This document shows, one piece after another, positions 6,326 to 13,467 of a DNA stretch of 14,240 bases. Below the pieces are notes generated by a model. It ran no database searches, was not told the origin of the DNA, and was given only the letters and a program-made list of their open reading frames with translations. The position numbers and the translations under genes were made by a program. Within the stretch, counting starts at the first letter, position 1. Each line of letters opens with the position of its first letter. Source of the DNA: a bacterium (lineage in GTDB: Bacteria; Gemmatimonadota; Glassbacteria; GWA2-58-10); the NCBI GenBank assembly GCA_021372515.1, contig JAJFUG010000041.1:1-14240 (forward strand), in the 5' to 3' direction.

Positions 6326-8947
6326 ATGAAACGCAGGAATTTCGTCAAGGGTGCAGTGGCCGGGACCGCCGCAGCAGCGGCTATATCGTTGCCGGTCGGG
6401 ATCGGTTGCGCTGGGCCGGCCGCGACCAAGCAGGCCGAGCGCTCCAAAGTCCTGCCGAAACGTCCGTTCAACAGCCCCTACGAGGGCGAGTTCCTGAACC
6501 GGGTGGCTTTCCCGCTGGGCGGCCTGGGCGCGGGGATGCTCTGCCTGGAGGGGACCGGCGCGCTGTCGCATGTTTCGCTGCGCAACCGGCCGAATATGTT
6601 TCACGAGCCGCTGACGTTCGCCGCGGTGTGTGTCAAGGGGCAGAAAAACATCGCCCGCGTGCTCGAGGGGCCGGTGCCGGGCTGGAAAGCTTTCGGCAAC
6701 CCCGACACCAACGGCGGTACGAAAAACAAGAACTACGGGCTGCCACATTTCCGCTCTGCGGTCTTCGAGACGCGTTTCCCGTTCGCCACCGTGAACCTGA
6801 AAGACGACAAGCTGCCACTGGAAGCGGTGCTCACCGGCTGGAGCCCGTTCATTCCCGGCGACCCGGACAGCTCCAGCCTGCCGGTGGCTGCTCTGGAGTA
6901 TACGTTCCACAACCCCGGAAAGCAGGCGCTGGAGGCGGTCTTCTCGTTCAACTCCAATAACTTCATGGCCGCGGGTTGGGATGACGCCGGCCCTCAATAC
7001 AGTGAATTACGAAAGCATGCCTCGGTAGGTGCGGTCCCGGGCGGTTTCATCCTCCGTCAGAAAGGCACGGACGATAGGCCCTGGCTCGAGGGTGCTTTCT
7101 GCGCCGTGGTGGATGATCCGAACACGAAAGTCAACTGCCGCTGGTTCCGCGGCGGCTGGTTCGACCCACTCACCCTGGCCTGGAAGGCCGTGGAGGAGGG
7201 AGCAACTCCAGAAGCCACGCCGTTCGACCAGGGAAATCCGAGCCCTGGAGCGAGTCTGTTCCTCCCGTTCAGTCTGGCCGCGGGCGAAAGCCGCACGGTC
7301 CGGCTGCTTCTGTGCTGGTACGTACCCGAGTCCAACCTCCACGAAGGCGACGACCCGGATTGCTGCTCCGATAAAACCGGCAACCACTCCTGCTGCGACC
7401 CCACTGTCCCGGAAAAGAACTACAAGCCCTGGTACAGCGGGCAGTTCGCCAATGCCGAGGACCTGGCCGCTTTCTGGGCGAAGAACGTGTCCGCCCTGCG
7501 CGAGAAATCGGAGAAATTCAGCCGGGCGTTCTACGACACCACCCTGCCTCCCGAGGTGGTGGAGGCGGTGGCGGCCAACCTGACCATCCTCAAAAGCCCC
7601 ACCGTGCTGCGCCAGACTGACGGACGCATGTGGGCCTGGGAGGGCTGCAGCGATACCAGTGGCTGCTGCGAGGGAAGCTGCACGCATGTCTGGAACTACG
7701 CCCAGGCCGTACCCCACCTGTTCCCCTCGCTCGAGCGCAGCCTGCGCCTGACCGAGTTCAAGGTGGACCAGGACCCCAGCGGCCACCAGGTGTTCCGCGC
7801 CGGGCTGCCCGTGCGGACGATCTTGCACACTTACTACGCCGCGAGCGATGGTCAGCTGGGCGGGATCATGAAAGTCTACCGCGAGTGGCGGATCAGCGGC
7901 GACAACGCCTGGCTGGCCTCGTTCTGGCCCCAGGTGCGCACCTCACTCGATTACTGTATCGAAGCCTGGGACCCCCGTCACCACGGAGTGCTGGAGGAAC
8001 CGCACCACAACACTTACGATATCGAGTTCTGGGGCGCGGAGCCGATGTGCTCCAGTTTCTACCTGGGCGCCCTGCGCGCCGCCACGCTGATGGGCGAGGC
8101 GCTGGGTGACGCGGTGCCGCTCTACAAGGAGCTATACGACAAGGGCCGCGCCGTGCTGGAGAAAGAGCTGTTCGACGGTGAGTATTTCTTTCAGAAAATC
8201 CAGTGGGAGGGCCTGCGCGCCGGCAACCCGGTGGAGGCATCCAAAAACAGCGCCTGGGGCGAATACTCTCCCGAGGCACTGGAGCTGCTGCAGAAAGAAG
8301 GCCCCAAGTACCAGTACGGCACGGGCTGCCTGAGCGACGGGGTGCTGGGGGCCTGGATCGCCGCGGTCTGCGGGGTGGGCAATGTGCTGGATGAACTCAA
8401 GGTGCTCAGCCACCTCAACGCCGTGCACAGCTACAATTTCCGCACCGACCTTTCGGAGCACGCCAACCCGCAGCGCCCGGGTTACGCCCTGGGAGCGGAG
8501 GGCGGGTTGCTGCTCTGCTCCTGGCCCAAGGGCGGGAGCCTCTCGCTTCCGTTCGTCTACTCCAACGAGGTCTGGACCGGGATCGAGTACCAGGTGGCCA
8601 GCCACCTGATGCTCTGCGGCGAGGTGGACAAGGGCCTCGACATCGTGCGGGCCTGCCGAGCGCGTTATGACGGGCGGGTGCGTAACCCGTTCAACGAGTA
8701 CGAGTGCGGCCACTGGTACGCCCGCGCCATGAGCAGCTACGGCCTTCTGCAGGGCCTTACCGGGGTGCGCTACGACGCCGTGGACAGGACCCTCTACATC
8801 AAGCCCTCGATCCGCGGCGATTTCCGCAGCTTCCTGTCCACCGCCACGGGCTACGGCACGGTGGGAGTCAAGGACGGCAAGCCGTTCGTGGAGGTGGCCG
8901 AGGGCAAGATCGAGGTGGCGAAGACCGAGTACACTCCCCTGGCCTGA
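6326..8947 (+). CDS. GH116-family glycosidase (glucosylceramidase/bile-acid beta-glucosidase-like), Tat-exported
   Basis: An 873-residue protein beginning with a twin-arginine leader (MKRRNFVKG, an alanine-rich hydrophobic stretch, then GIGC at about residue 28), so export by Tat is likely. Anchoring as a lipoprotein is possible, but the lipobox is poor. The mature part starts the GH116/COG4354 pattern with FPLGGLGAGML and contains WEGCSDTSGCCEGSCTHVWNY (438-458), the signature I associate with this family. By comparison with GBA2-type enzymes, the candidate nucleophile is E558 (VLEEPHHNTYD) and the candidate acid/base is D671 (CLSDGVLGAW). ECGHWYARAM (793-802) is also typical. It should hydrolyse beta-glucosides or related glycosides outside the cytoplasm. 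Extra cysteine pairs occur at 346-347 and 356-357. It is a single gene with its own ribosome site. The substrate is unknown. Confidence 0.9.
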   Translation: MKRRNFVKGAVAGTAAAAAISLPVGIGCAGPAATKQAERSKVLPKRPFNSPYEGEFLNRVAFPLGGLGAGMLCLEGTGALSHVSLRNRPNMFHEPLTFAAVCVKGQKNIARVLEGPVPGWKAFGNPDTNGGTKNKNYGLPHFRSAVFETRFPFATVNLKDDKLPLEAVLTGWSPFIPGDPDSSSLPVAALEYTFHNPGKQALEAVFSFNSNNFMAAGWDDAGPQYSELRKHASVGAVPGGFILRQKGTDDRPWLEGAFCAVVDDPNTKVNCRWFRGGWFDPLTLAWKAVEEGATPEATPFDQGNPSPGASLFLPFSLAAGESRTVRLLLCWYVPESNLHEGDDPDCCSDKTGNHSCCDPTVPEKNYKPWYSGQFANAEDLAAFWAKNVSALREKSEKFSRAFYDTTLPPEVVEAVAANLTILKSPTVLRQTDGRMWAWEGCSDTSGCCEGSCTHVWNYAQAVPHLFPSLERSLRLTEFKVDQDPSGHQVFRAGLPVRTILHTYYAASDGQLGGIMKVYREWRISGDNAWLASFWPQVRTSLDYCIEAWDPRHHGVLEEPHHNTYDIEFWGAEPMCSSFYLGALRAATLMGEALGDAVPLYKELYDKGRAVLEKELFDGEYFFQKIQWEGLRAGNPVEASKNSAWGEYSPEALELLQKEGPKYQYGTGCLSDGVLGAWIAAVCGVGNVLDELKVLSHLNAVHSYNFRTDLSEHANPQRPGYALGAEGGLLLCSWPKGGSLSLPFVYSNEVWTGIEYQVASHLMLCGEVDKGLDIVRACRARYDGRVRNPFNEYECGHWYARAMSSYGLLQGLTGVRYDAVDRTLYIKPSIRGDFRSFLSTATGYGTVGVKDGKPFVEVAEGKIEVAKTEYTPLA

Positions 8948-9076
8948 GCGCGGCGCCACGGTGAAGCGGCGCTCTTGTGTTCCTGCCGGGTTTTTTCCAT
9001 ACTTATGGCACAGGGACACGCTGGCCGGTACGGCCGGCGGGAGCGCTCTGGCTGAACTGAGTCGCGATTGGGTTAC

Positions 9077-9088
9077 GGAGGGAAGATG
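9077..9088 (+). promoter_or_regulatory. Ribosome-binding site fixing ATG 9086 as start
   Basis: GGAGGG (9077-9082) sits 3 nt before ATG 9086. An in-frame TTG at 9068 lies upstream of this site and would encode the ribosome site itself, so ATG 9086 is preferred. The protein then begins directly with the MILVIGATG nucleotide-binding strand. Confidence 0.7.
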
Positions 9089-9940
9089 ATTCTGGTTATC
9101 GGGGCCACTGGCCCGGTGGGGTCGGAGTTGGTCCGGTTGCTGGCCGAGTCCGGGGCGACTGTGCGGGCCATGACCCGCGACTTGTCCCGCGCCGAAAAGC
9201 TGCTGCTTCCGGGGGTGGAGCTGGTGCAGGCCGACCTGGGCCGTCCGGCCAGCCTCAAGCCTGCGTTCAAGGGCGTGGAGCGGGTGTTCCTGGCCAGCCC
9301 CGGCGGGCCGGAGATGGTGGCGCAGCAGAACGAGGCGGTCAAGCAGGCGAAGAAAGCCAAAGTCGGCCTGCTGGTGAAGCTCTCCGGCCTGGGGGTGAGC
9401 GCCGATTCACCTTCACAGATATTCCGCTGGCACGCCCAGAACGAGGTCAAGCTGGCCAAATCCGGGCTGCCACACGTGATCCTGCGCGGCAATTTCTTCA
9501 TGCAGAACATTCTGGGCCACGCGGCTACGATCCGCGAGCAGGGAGCGTTCTACATCCCCCTGGGCGAGGGGCGCGCCAGCCAGGTGGACACCCGCGACAT
9601 CGCCGCCGCCGCTGCCGCGGTGCTCCTGGGCGAGGGCCACGCCGGGGCCGAGTACGAGCTGACCGGCCCGGAGAGTATCACCGCCGATCGCCTGGCCGAG
9701 GTGCTGAGCGAGGAGCTGGGGCGCGAGGTTCGCTACATCCCGGTGACCGCCGAGGCCGCCACCGCCTCGATGATCCGCTCCGGGGCGCCAGAATGGCTGG
9801 CCCGCGACATCCCCCGGCTCTTGACCTACTGGGCCGACAGCCTCAACGACCGGGTGACCGAGGACCTCGGGCGCCTGACCGGCAAGCCGCCGCGGGATTT
9901 CCGCCAGTTCGTGCGGGACCACCGCGCCGCGTTCGAATGA
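9086..9940 (+). CDS. NmrA-like NAD(P)-binding SDR-type protein
   Basis: A 284-residue atypical short-chain dehydrogenase/NmrA-family protein. The Rossmann glycine motif GATGPVG (6-12) follows the first strand. AMTRDLSRAEKL contains the basic residues expected for NADP(H), and VFLASPGGPEMVAQQNEAVKQAKKAKV is the usual helix after the nucleotide site (split here by no gap). LVKLSGLG, HAQNEVKLAKSGLPHVILRGNFFMQN and YELTGPESITADRLAEVLSEELGREV are also typical. Relatives include NmrA redox-sensing regulators and the YtfG/QOR2-type NAD(P)H:quinone oxidoreductases. There is no Tyr-x-x-x-Lys catalytic pair, so either a sensor or a quinone reductase is possible. It stands alone, 138 nt after the glycosidase, and ends before a strong terminator. 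Confidence 0.9.
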   Translation: MILVIGATGPVGSELVRLLAESGATVRAMTRDLSRAEKLLLPGVELVQADLGRPASLKPAFKGVERVFLASPGGPEMVAQQNEAVKQAKKAKVGLLVKLSGLGVSADSPSQIFRWHAQNEVKLAKSGLPHVILRGNFFMQNILGHAATIREQGAFYIPLGEGRASQVDTRDIAAAAAAVLLGEGHAGAEYELTGPESITADRLAEVLSEELGREVRYIPVTAEAATASMIRSGAPEWLARDIPRLLTYWADSLNDRVTEDLGRLTGKPPRDFRQFVRDHRAAFE

Positions 9941-9979
9941 GACTCCACACCTTCAAACGGATTTTTCCAGAGCTTGCGC

Positions 9980-10009
9980 AGGGGCGGGTGCCGAACCCGC
10001 CCCTTTTTC
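9980..10009 (+). terminator. Rho-independent terminator after the NmrA-like gene
   Basis: A perfect 10-bp GC-rich stem (AGGGGCGGGT at 9980-9989 with its complement at 9995-10004) has a 5-nt loop and runs into TTTTT at 10004-10008. It begins 39 nt after the stop codon. The stem belongs to the same GGGGCG palindrome family found at 333-360, 445-472 and 11005-11033, so a repeat seems to have been taken up as a terminator. Confidence 0.8.
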
Positions 10010-10034
10010 ATTGTCATCAGATATCTCTGATTTG

Positions 10035-10164
10035 ACAACCCCCGCCCGCTACGCGGGCACCCCCTTTATTAAGGGGGAGTTCAACGACCCAATCAGTAGC
10101 ATTCGCCGCAGCTCGGTCTATCGGCTTTCAATCCCCTTTAGAAAAGGGTGAAACAGGGGGTTGT
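10035..10164. repeat. Intergenic nested-hairpin element with 9-bp terminal inverted repeats
   Basis: The ends ACAACCCCC (10035-10043) and GGGGGTTGT (10156-10164) are perfect inverted repeats. Internal hairpins are 10044-10058 (GCCCGC arms, TAC loop), 10060-10077 (CCCCCTT arms, TATT loop) and 10134-10148 (CCCTTT arms). There is no coding potential. The order of outer repeat, GCCCGC hairpin and C-T-rich hairpins resembles the element at 1704-1843 in another arrangement. It lies downstream of both the NmrA-like gene and the DUF2490-like gene and may help end transcription from either side. Confidence 0.6.
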
Positions 10165-10230
10165 GCTTTACGGATACAGCAATCCGGCCCCGAGGGAAAA
10201 TGCAGCCAGCCAATCCCGGTTGGATCGAAC

Positions 10231-10920
10231 TCAGAACTTGAAACTGAGCGCGCTGCAGATCTGGTGAATGCGGCCCCAGTCCTTGACATTGCGGGAGCGC
10301 GAGGAGTAGATCATGTAGTAGAGCAGAAGATCGGAAGAGGGATTCAGGGTCAGCGAGACCCCGGTGGAAAAATCGCTCGGGTCGGCCCAGGCGCGGCGCA
10401 GGCTGCGCTGCACTGTCAGGTAGTAGTCGTAGTAGACCCAGGCCCGGCAGGGGGTCCCGCCGGCGCGGAAAGCGTAGGAAAGACGCAGCAGCGGCCGCAG
10501 GTAGACCAGCTCGAACCCGCCGGCCGCATCCAGCTGGAACCTCTGGCGCAGGTCCAGCTCCCAGGGGCCGCAGCGCGCCAGGCGCAGCGTGGGGTCGAGC
10601 ATGAGGTAATGCTTCGCCTTCCAGGCGGGGCCGCTCTCCTTATCCTGGAAGCGGTAGTAGACCGGCAGGCGGAAACTCTCGAGCCTCGAGGTGCGGTACT
10701 CGACGCCCAGGTCGCTCAGGAAGAAATAATAATCCCCCAGGGCGCTGCGGAACCGCGCCTGGACCAGACCGCGCAGGGTCAGCTCCGGCGAGGCTTTCCA
10801 GTTCGCGCCCAACTGAAAGCGCTGGATCAGGCTGTGCTGGTCGGCGAGCAGGTAAGTCGGCGCAAGGCCGAGCCCGGTCAGCACTATCGCTCCGAGCACC
10901 AAGCGCCGAAAAATGGCCAT
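10231..10920 (-). CDS. DUF2490-like outer-membrane beta-barrel protein
   Basis: A 229-residue protein with a Sec signal peptide (MAIFRRLVLGAIVLTGLGLA, predicted cut near A26 in YLLA-DQ). Alternating polar and aromatic strands follow, such as DLGVEYRTSRLESFRLPVYYRF and the paired RLARCGPWELDLRQRFQLD, ending in SFKF with a terminal phenylalanine, the usual signal for barrel insertion. The pattern fits DUF2490, a family of uncharacterised outer-membrane barrels. The ATG at 10920 is preferred because it starts exactly at the signal peptide. A longer frame from TTG 10986 would add a non-signal extension. It lies 157 nt after the aldolase stop on the same strand, separated by a palindrome. Its function is unknown. 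Confidence 0.8.
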   Translation of the reverse strand: MAIFRRLVLGAIVLTGLGLAPTYLLADQHSLIQRFQLGANWKASPELTLRGLVQARFRSALGDYYFFLSDLGVEYRTSRLESFRLPVYYRFQDKESGPAWKAKHYLMLDPTLRLARCGPWELDLRQRFQLDAAGGFELVYLRPLLRLSYAFRAGGTPCRAWVYYDYYLTVQRSLRRAWADPSDFSTGVSLTLNPSSDLLLYYMIYSSRSRNVKDWGRIHQICSALSFKF

Positions 10921-11004
10921 CCGTTTCTCGCGGTCGGGGGAAAAGAGGAAGGGGCACGGCGCGCCGGACTTGGCCTCAGCCCGCAATCCCTCAACAAAAC
11001 GAAC

Positions 11005-11033
11005 GTAGGGGCGGGTTTGAAACCCGCCCCTAC
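11005..11033. repeat. Perfect 29-bp palindrome of the GGGGCG family
   Basis: 14-bp arms (11005-11018 and 11020-11033) surround a single central base. The arms open with GTAGGGGCGGG. There is no T-tract on either side, so it is a weak terminator at best. It lies between the aldolase and the outer-membrane protein genes and shares its outer half with the repeat at 445-472. Confidence 0.7.
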
Positions 11034-11077
11034 AGTCAACAATTCCTCAAGAACTCGCTTCAGGCTTCGGGAGAGGC

Positions 11078-12085
11078 TTAAATCCAGCCCTTGGCCTTGT
11101 AGACCTTCTTCATGTCATCGAGAGTCTGGGCTTTCAGGCCCTCGGCGGAGCCGGCGGTGCCCAGGTCGCGCATCTTCTGCGCCACCAGCTTGGCCAGGGC
11201 CTCGCGGGCGGGCTTCAGGTAGTCGCGCGGATCGAACTTCTCCGGGGTCTCGGCGAACACCTTGCGGATCGCGCCGGTGATCGCAATCCGGCCGTCACTG
11301 TCGATATTGACCTTGCGCACGCCGAACGGGATCACGCTCTGGATCTGGTCCATCGGCACGCCCTTGGCGTTGGGCATCTTGCCGCCGTACTTGTTCACGA
11401 TGTCGACCAGCTCCTGGGGCACGCTGCTGCTGCCGTGCATCACCATGAACAGCTCTGGCATGCGGGTGTTGATCTCCTTGACGATATGCAGGGCCAGCTT
11501 CGGCTCGGCCTTGAACTTATAGGCCCCGTGGCTGGTGCCGATCGCCACGGCCAGGGCATCCACCTGGGTTTTCTTGACGAACTCGATGGCCTGGTCCGGG
11601 TCGGTCAGACTCACCTTGCCGCTGCCCACACCGTCCTCGATCCCGCCCAGGGTGCCCAGCTCACCCTCGACCGTCACTCCCAGCGGGTGGGCGAACTCGG
11701 CCACGGCGCGGGTGACAGCCACGTTCTCCTCGAACGTGGTCGGGGTCTTGCTGTCCTCTTTCAGCGAGCCGTCGATCATCACGCTGGTGAAACCCAGGGC
11801 GATTGCCTCTTTGCAGGTCTCGAGGCTGTTGCCGTGGTCCAGGTGCAGGGCGACCGGGATATCGGGGTTTTCCTCGGCGGCGGCCAGCATCAGGTATTTC
11901 AGGTAGGTGAAATTGCTGTACTTGAGTGCGCCGCGGCTGGCCTGGATGATGACCACCGACTTGGTCTCGCGGGCGGCCATCATGATGGCCTGGATCTGCT
12001 CCATGTTGTTGACGTTGTACGCGCCGACAGCGAAATTACCTTTCGCCGCCACTTCCAGCAGCTGCTTCATCGGTACCAGAGGCAT
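11078..12085 (-). CDS. fba: Class II fructose-bisphosphate aldolase
   Basis: About 335 residues of a zinc-dependent class II aldolase, which splits fructose-1,6-bisphosphate into DHAP and glyceraldehyde-3-phosphate in glycolysis and gluconeogenesis. Visible marks, numbered from the ATG at 12091, are VNNMEQ (27-32), the catalytic aspartate and first zinc histidine in HLDHGNS (D85, H86), VEGELGTLGG (141-150), the second zinc histidine H188 in TSHGAYKF, the third H219 in MHGSSS, and NIDSD near residue 265. The length and the inserted loops fit the longer cyanobacterial-type class II enzymes. Two ATGs lie two codons apart. AAGGAG is 8 nt from the inner one (12085) but only 2 nt from the outer one (12091), and the family normally begins MPLVPM, so 12085 is preferred. 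Related tagatose-bisphosphate aldolases are less likely. Confidence 0.95.
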   Translation of the reverse strand: MPLVPMKQLLEVAAKGNFAVGAYNVNNMEQIQAIMMAARETKSVVIIQASRGALKYSNFTYLKYLMLAAAEENPDIPVALHLDHGNSLETCKEAIALGFTSVMIDGSLKEDSKTPTTFEENVAVTRAVAEFAHPLGVTVEGELGTLGGIEDGVGSGKVSLTDPDQAIEFVKKTQVDALAVAIGTSHGAYKFKAEPKLALHIVKEINTRMPELFMVMHGSSSVPQELVDIVNKYGGKMPNAKGVPMDQIQSVIPFGVRKVNIDSDGRIAITGAIRKVFAETPEKFDPRDYLKPAREALAKLVAQKMRDLGTAGSAEGLKAQTLDDMKKVYKAKGWI

Positions 12086-12185
12086 TGTCATCGCTCCTTT
12101 TGCCGTTGACAGATGGGATTATTCAGGACAACGCACATCATCCTCACGGATCGGGAAAAACAGGCTTCCCCCTGCAACGGCTTGT

Positions 12186-12214
12186 AAAATAACAAGCACC
12201 GCCGGAAAAAGCAA
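12186..12214 (-). promoter_or_regulatory. Candidate promoter for the aldolase gene
   Basis: The minus strand reads TTGCTT (12214-12209), a 17-nt spacer and TATTTT (12191-12186), which matches the sigma-70 layout with three and four of six consensus bases. It lies in the AT-richest part of the gap, about 100 nt before the aldolase start. The match is modest. Confidence 0.3.
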
Positions 12215-12260
12215 ATTTAAGTCCGGCTTGGGGCTGCGACCGGGCCATCCGTAAAAAATC

Positions 12261-12290
12261 CGGGAACTTTCCCGCCCCCGTCGCCGACAT
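12261..12290 (+). promoter_or_regulatory. ECF-like promoter or operator before the first sigma factor
   Basis: CGGGAACTTTCCCG (12261-12274) is a perfect palindrome with 6-bp arms. It contains GGAAC, the usual -35 of ECF-sigma promoters. Sixteen nt later lies CCGACAT (12284-12290), a possible -10 about 32 nt before the CTG start. ECF factors often transcribe their own operon, so self-activation is a reasonable inference, but a -10 is hard to judge in such GC-rich DNA. Confidence 0.3.
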
Positions 12291-12311
12291 ACAGGACGGT
12301 ACCGAAACAAC

Positions 12312-12324
12312 AGGAGCGCCCCTG
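12312..12324 (+). promoter_or_regulatory. Shine-Dalgarno preceding a CTG start codon
   Basis: AGGAG at 12312-12316 is 5 nt from the in-frame CTG at 12322. No ATG, GTG or TTG exists in this frame between the stop at 12190 and GTG 12400, yet the homologous N-terminus of region 2 begins upstream of 12400. This site therefore points to CTG as the start. Confidence 0.5.
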
Positions 12325-12867
12325 GACAGGAACGAGATTCAAGCCGAGCTGCTGGCCCTGCGTTTCCGGCGCGGGGACCGGCAGGCTTTCCGCGCTCTGG
12401 TGGAGCAGTGGGAAAAGCCGCTGTTCTACTACCTGCGCCGTCTGAGCGGAGACGAGTCACGGGCCTGGGAGCTGCTGGGCCGCTGTTGGCGCGCCTTGGC
12501 GGTGGAACTGGGCGCGCGGGGCGACAGGGAGCGGTTCAAGGTGCGTCTCTACCGCCTGGCGCGTCAGACCGCGGAGCGGGAGATACCGGAGCTGACACAG
12601 CCGTCGGGCGGTACAGAGCCGACGGGACAACAGTCCCAGGCAAGCCAGGCGCTGAGTTCTTTCGGCGACCCGGCCGCGCTGCACCGGGGTCTGGACAGTC
12701 TGGAGCTTCAAGAGCGTGAGATAATGACCCTGGTGCTGCTGGAAGATTTCACCCCGGAGGAGCTGGGCCGGATACTCCGGCTCACTACCGGGCGGGCCAG
12801 GACCCGGCTGGAACGGGCCCGGAATGCTCTCTGGCGGATTCTGAACGGGAAGGAGGTGCTGCCATGA
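12322..12867 (+). CDS. Sigma-70-family (ECF-like) factor, module 1, probable CTG start
   Basis: About 181 residues. Region 2 (about 8-88, from IQAELLALRFRRGDRQAF to LYRLARQTAER) and region 4 (about 121-175, LDSLELQEREIMTLVLLEDF, then the helix-turn-helix) are joined by a short linker, with no region 1 or 3, as in ECF factors. The paralogue at 13468 aligns from AELL.LRFRRGD onward, which shows that the reading must start before GTG 12400. CTG 12322 with AGGAG upstream is the best candidate. A mutated start is also possible. Compared with the paralogue, the recognition helix reads GRARTRLERAR instead of GTVKSRLHRAR, and the region 2 block WDLLQQTW is WELLGRCW, so this copy is diverged. The stop overlaps the next gene (ATGA 12864-12867). 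Confidence 0.8.
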   Translation: MDRNEIQAELLALRFRRGDRQAFRALVEQWEKPLFYYLRRLSGDESRAWELLGRCWRALAVELGARGDRERFKVRLYRLARQTAEREIPELTQPSGGTEPTGQQSQASQALSSFGDPAALHRGLDSLELQEREIMTLVLLEDFTPEELGRILRLTTGRARTRLERARNALWRILNGKEVLP

Positions 12868-13442
12868 GCGGGAACAACGAAAACCTCCGCGAGCGCCTTC
12901 TGTCCCTCGAACCGGTCAATCCGGACTTTCACGAAAGATACAAAGAGGAGATGGAAAAGATGTTCACCCAGGAAATCACCGGTGCACGCCGGTTTGGATT
13001 TATCTCCAGAGACCTGTTCCTGTTGTTGTTTGGGCTGGTCCTTACCGCAAGCGCCATCTTCAACCGCCCAGTCGCCCTGCCGATAACCGGTCGCTGGCTC
13101 TGGGGCCTTTCCGGGGTTTTCACCCTGGGGGTCGCCCTGCTGGGTTTAAGATTGTCCTGGAAAAAAAACATGGACTTGCGGAAAGATTCAACCATCATTT
13201 CTCGTTACGGCGCCACCGGGCTGTTCGTGGTTGCCTTCGCGTTGATTTCAACTGCACTGCTTTTCGGAAACTTGCAGGGTTTTGCCGCCATTACACCCAC
13301 CGCCCTGCTGATGATAGTGCTGGCAATCCTGCTCGGTATCGATAACCGCGTGCAGCAGTCCGAGCTTAACATCCGCGAGAAACTGCTGGAGATGCAGTTG
13401 CAGTTGTCCGAGCTGCAGAAAGAACGCGGCTCGAAAAGCTGA
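12864..13442 (+). CDS. Four-span membrane protein coupled to sigma factor, module 1 (candidate sigma partner)
   Basis: A 192-residue protein of no family I recognise. A cytoplasmic-type N-terminus (1-48) carries NLR (7-9), LL (12-13), E16, V18, P20, YKEE (26-29) and KMFT (32-35), matching the module 2 protein at the same residue numbers. Four hydrophobic segments follow at about 50-67, 78-98, 117-135 and 143-160. A C-terminal heptad-rich helix (163-188) looks like a coiled coil. There is no HxxxCxxC zinc motif of classical ZAS anti-sigma factors. A strong AAGGAGG (12850-12856) lies inside the end of the sigma gene 7 nt before ATG 12864, and the two genes overlap by ATGA. The overlap and pairing suggest it binds or controls the sigma factor at the membrane, which is inference. 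Confidence 0.8.
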   Translation: MSGNNENLRERLLSLEPVNPDFHERYKEEMEKMFTQEITGARRFGFISRDLFLLLFGLVLTASAIFNRPVALPITGRWLWGLSGVFTLGVALLGLRLSWKKNMDLRKDSTIISRYGATGLFVVAFALISTALLFGNLQGFAAITPTALLMIVLAILLGIDNRVQQSELNIREKLLEMQLQLSELQKERGSKS

Positions 13443-13467
13443 GTCAACCCTCTGCCGCGAGAGTGGC

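Noticed and set aside
8946-8996. Possible terminator after the GH116 gene
   Set aside because: A 6-bp GC stem at 8946-8974 is followed by a T6 run only 16 nt later. The geometry is wrong for an intrinsic terminator.
10921-10986. TTG 10986 as the start of the outer-membrane protein
   Set aside because: It would place a non-hydrophobic extension before a clean signal peptide that starts at ATG 10920.
10264-11280. 338-residue open frame on the plus strand
   Set aside because: It is antisense to the outer-membrane protein and the end of the aldolase, crosses the palindrome, and has low-complexity sequence.
11435-12109. 224-residue open frame on the plus strand
   Set aside because: It is antisense to the aldolase, whose catalytic motifs are intact.
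12400-12867. GTG 12400 as the start of the first sigma factor
   Set aside because: It would cut off the first part of region 2, which is conserved with the paralogue (AELL.LRFRRGD), and it has no ribosome site.
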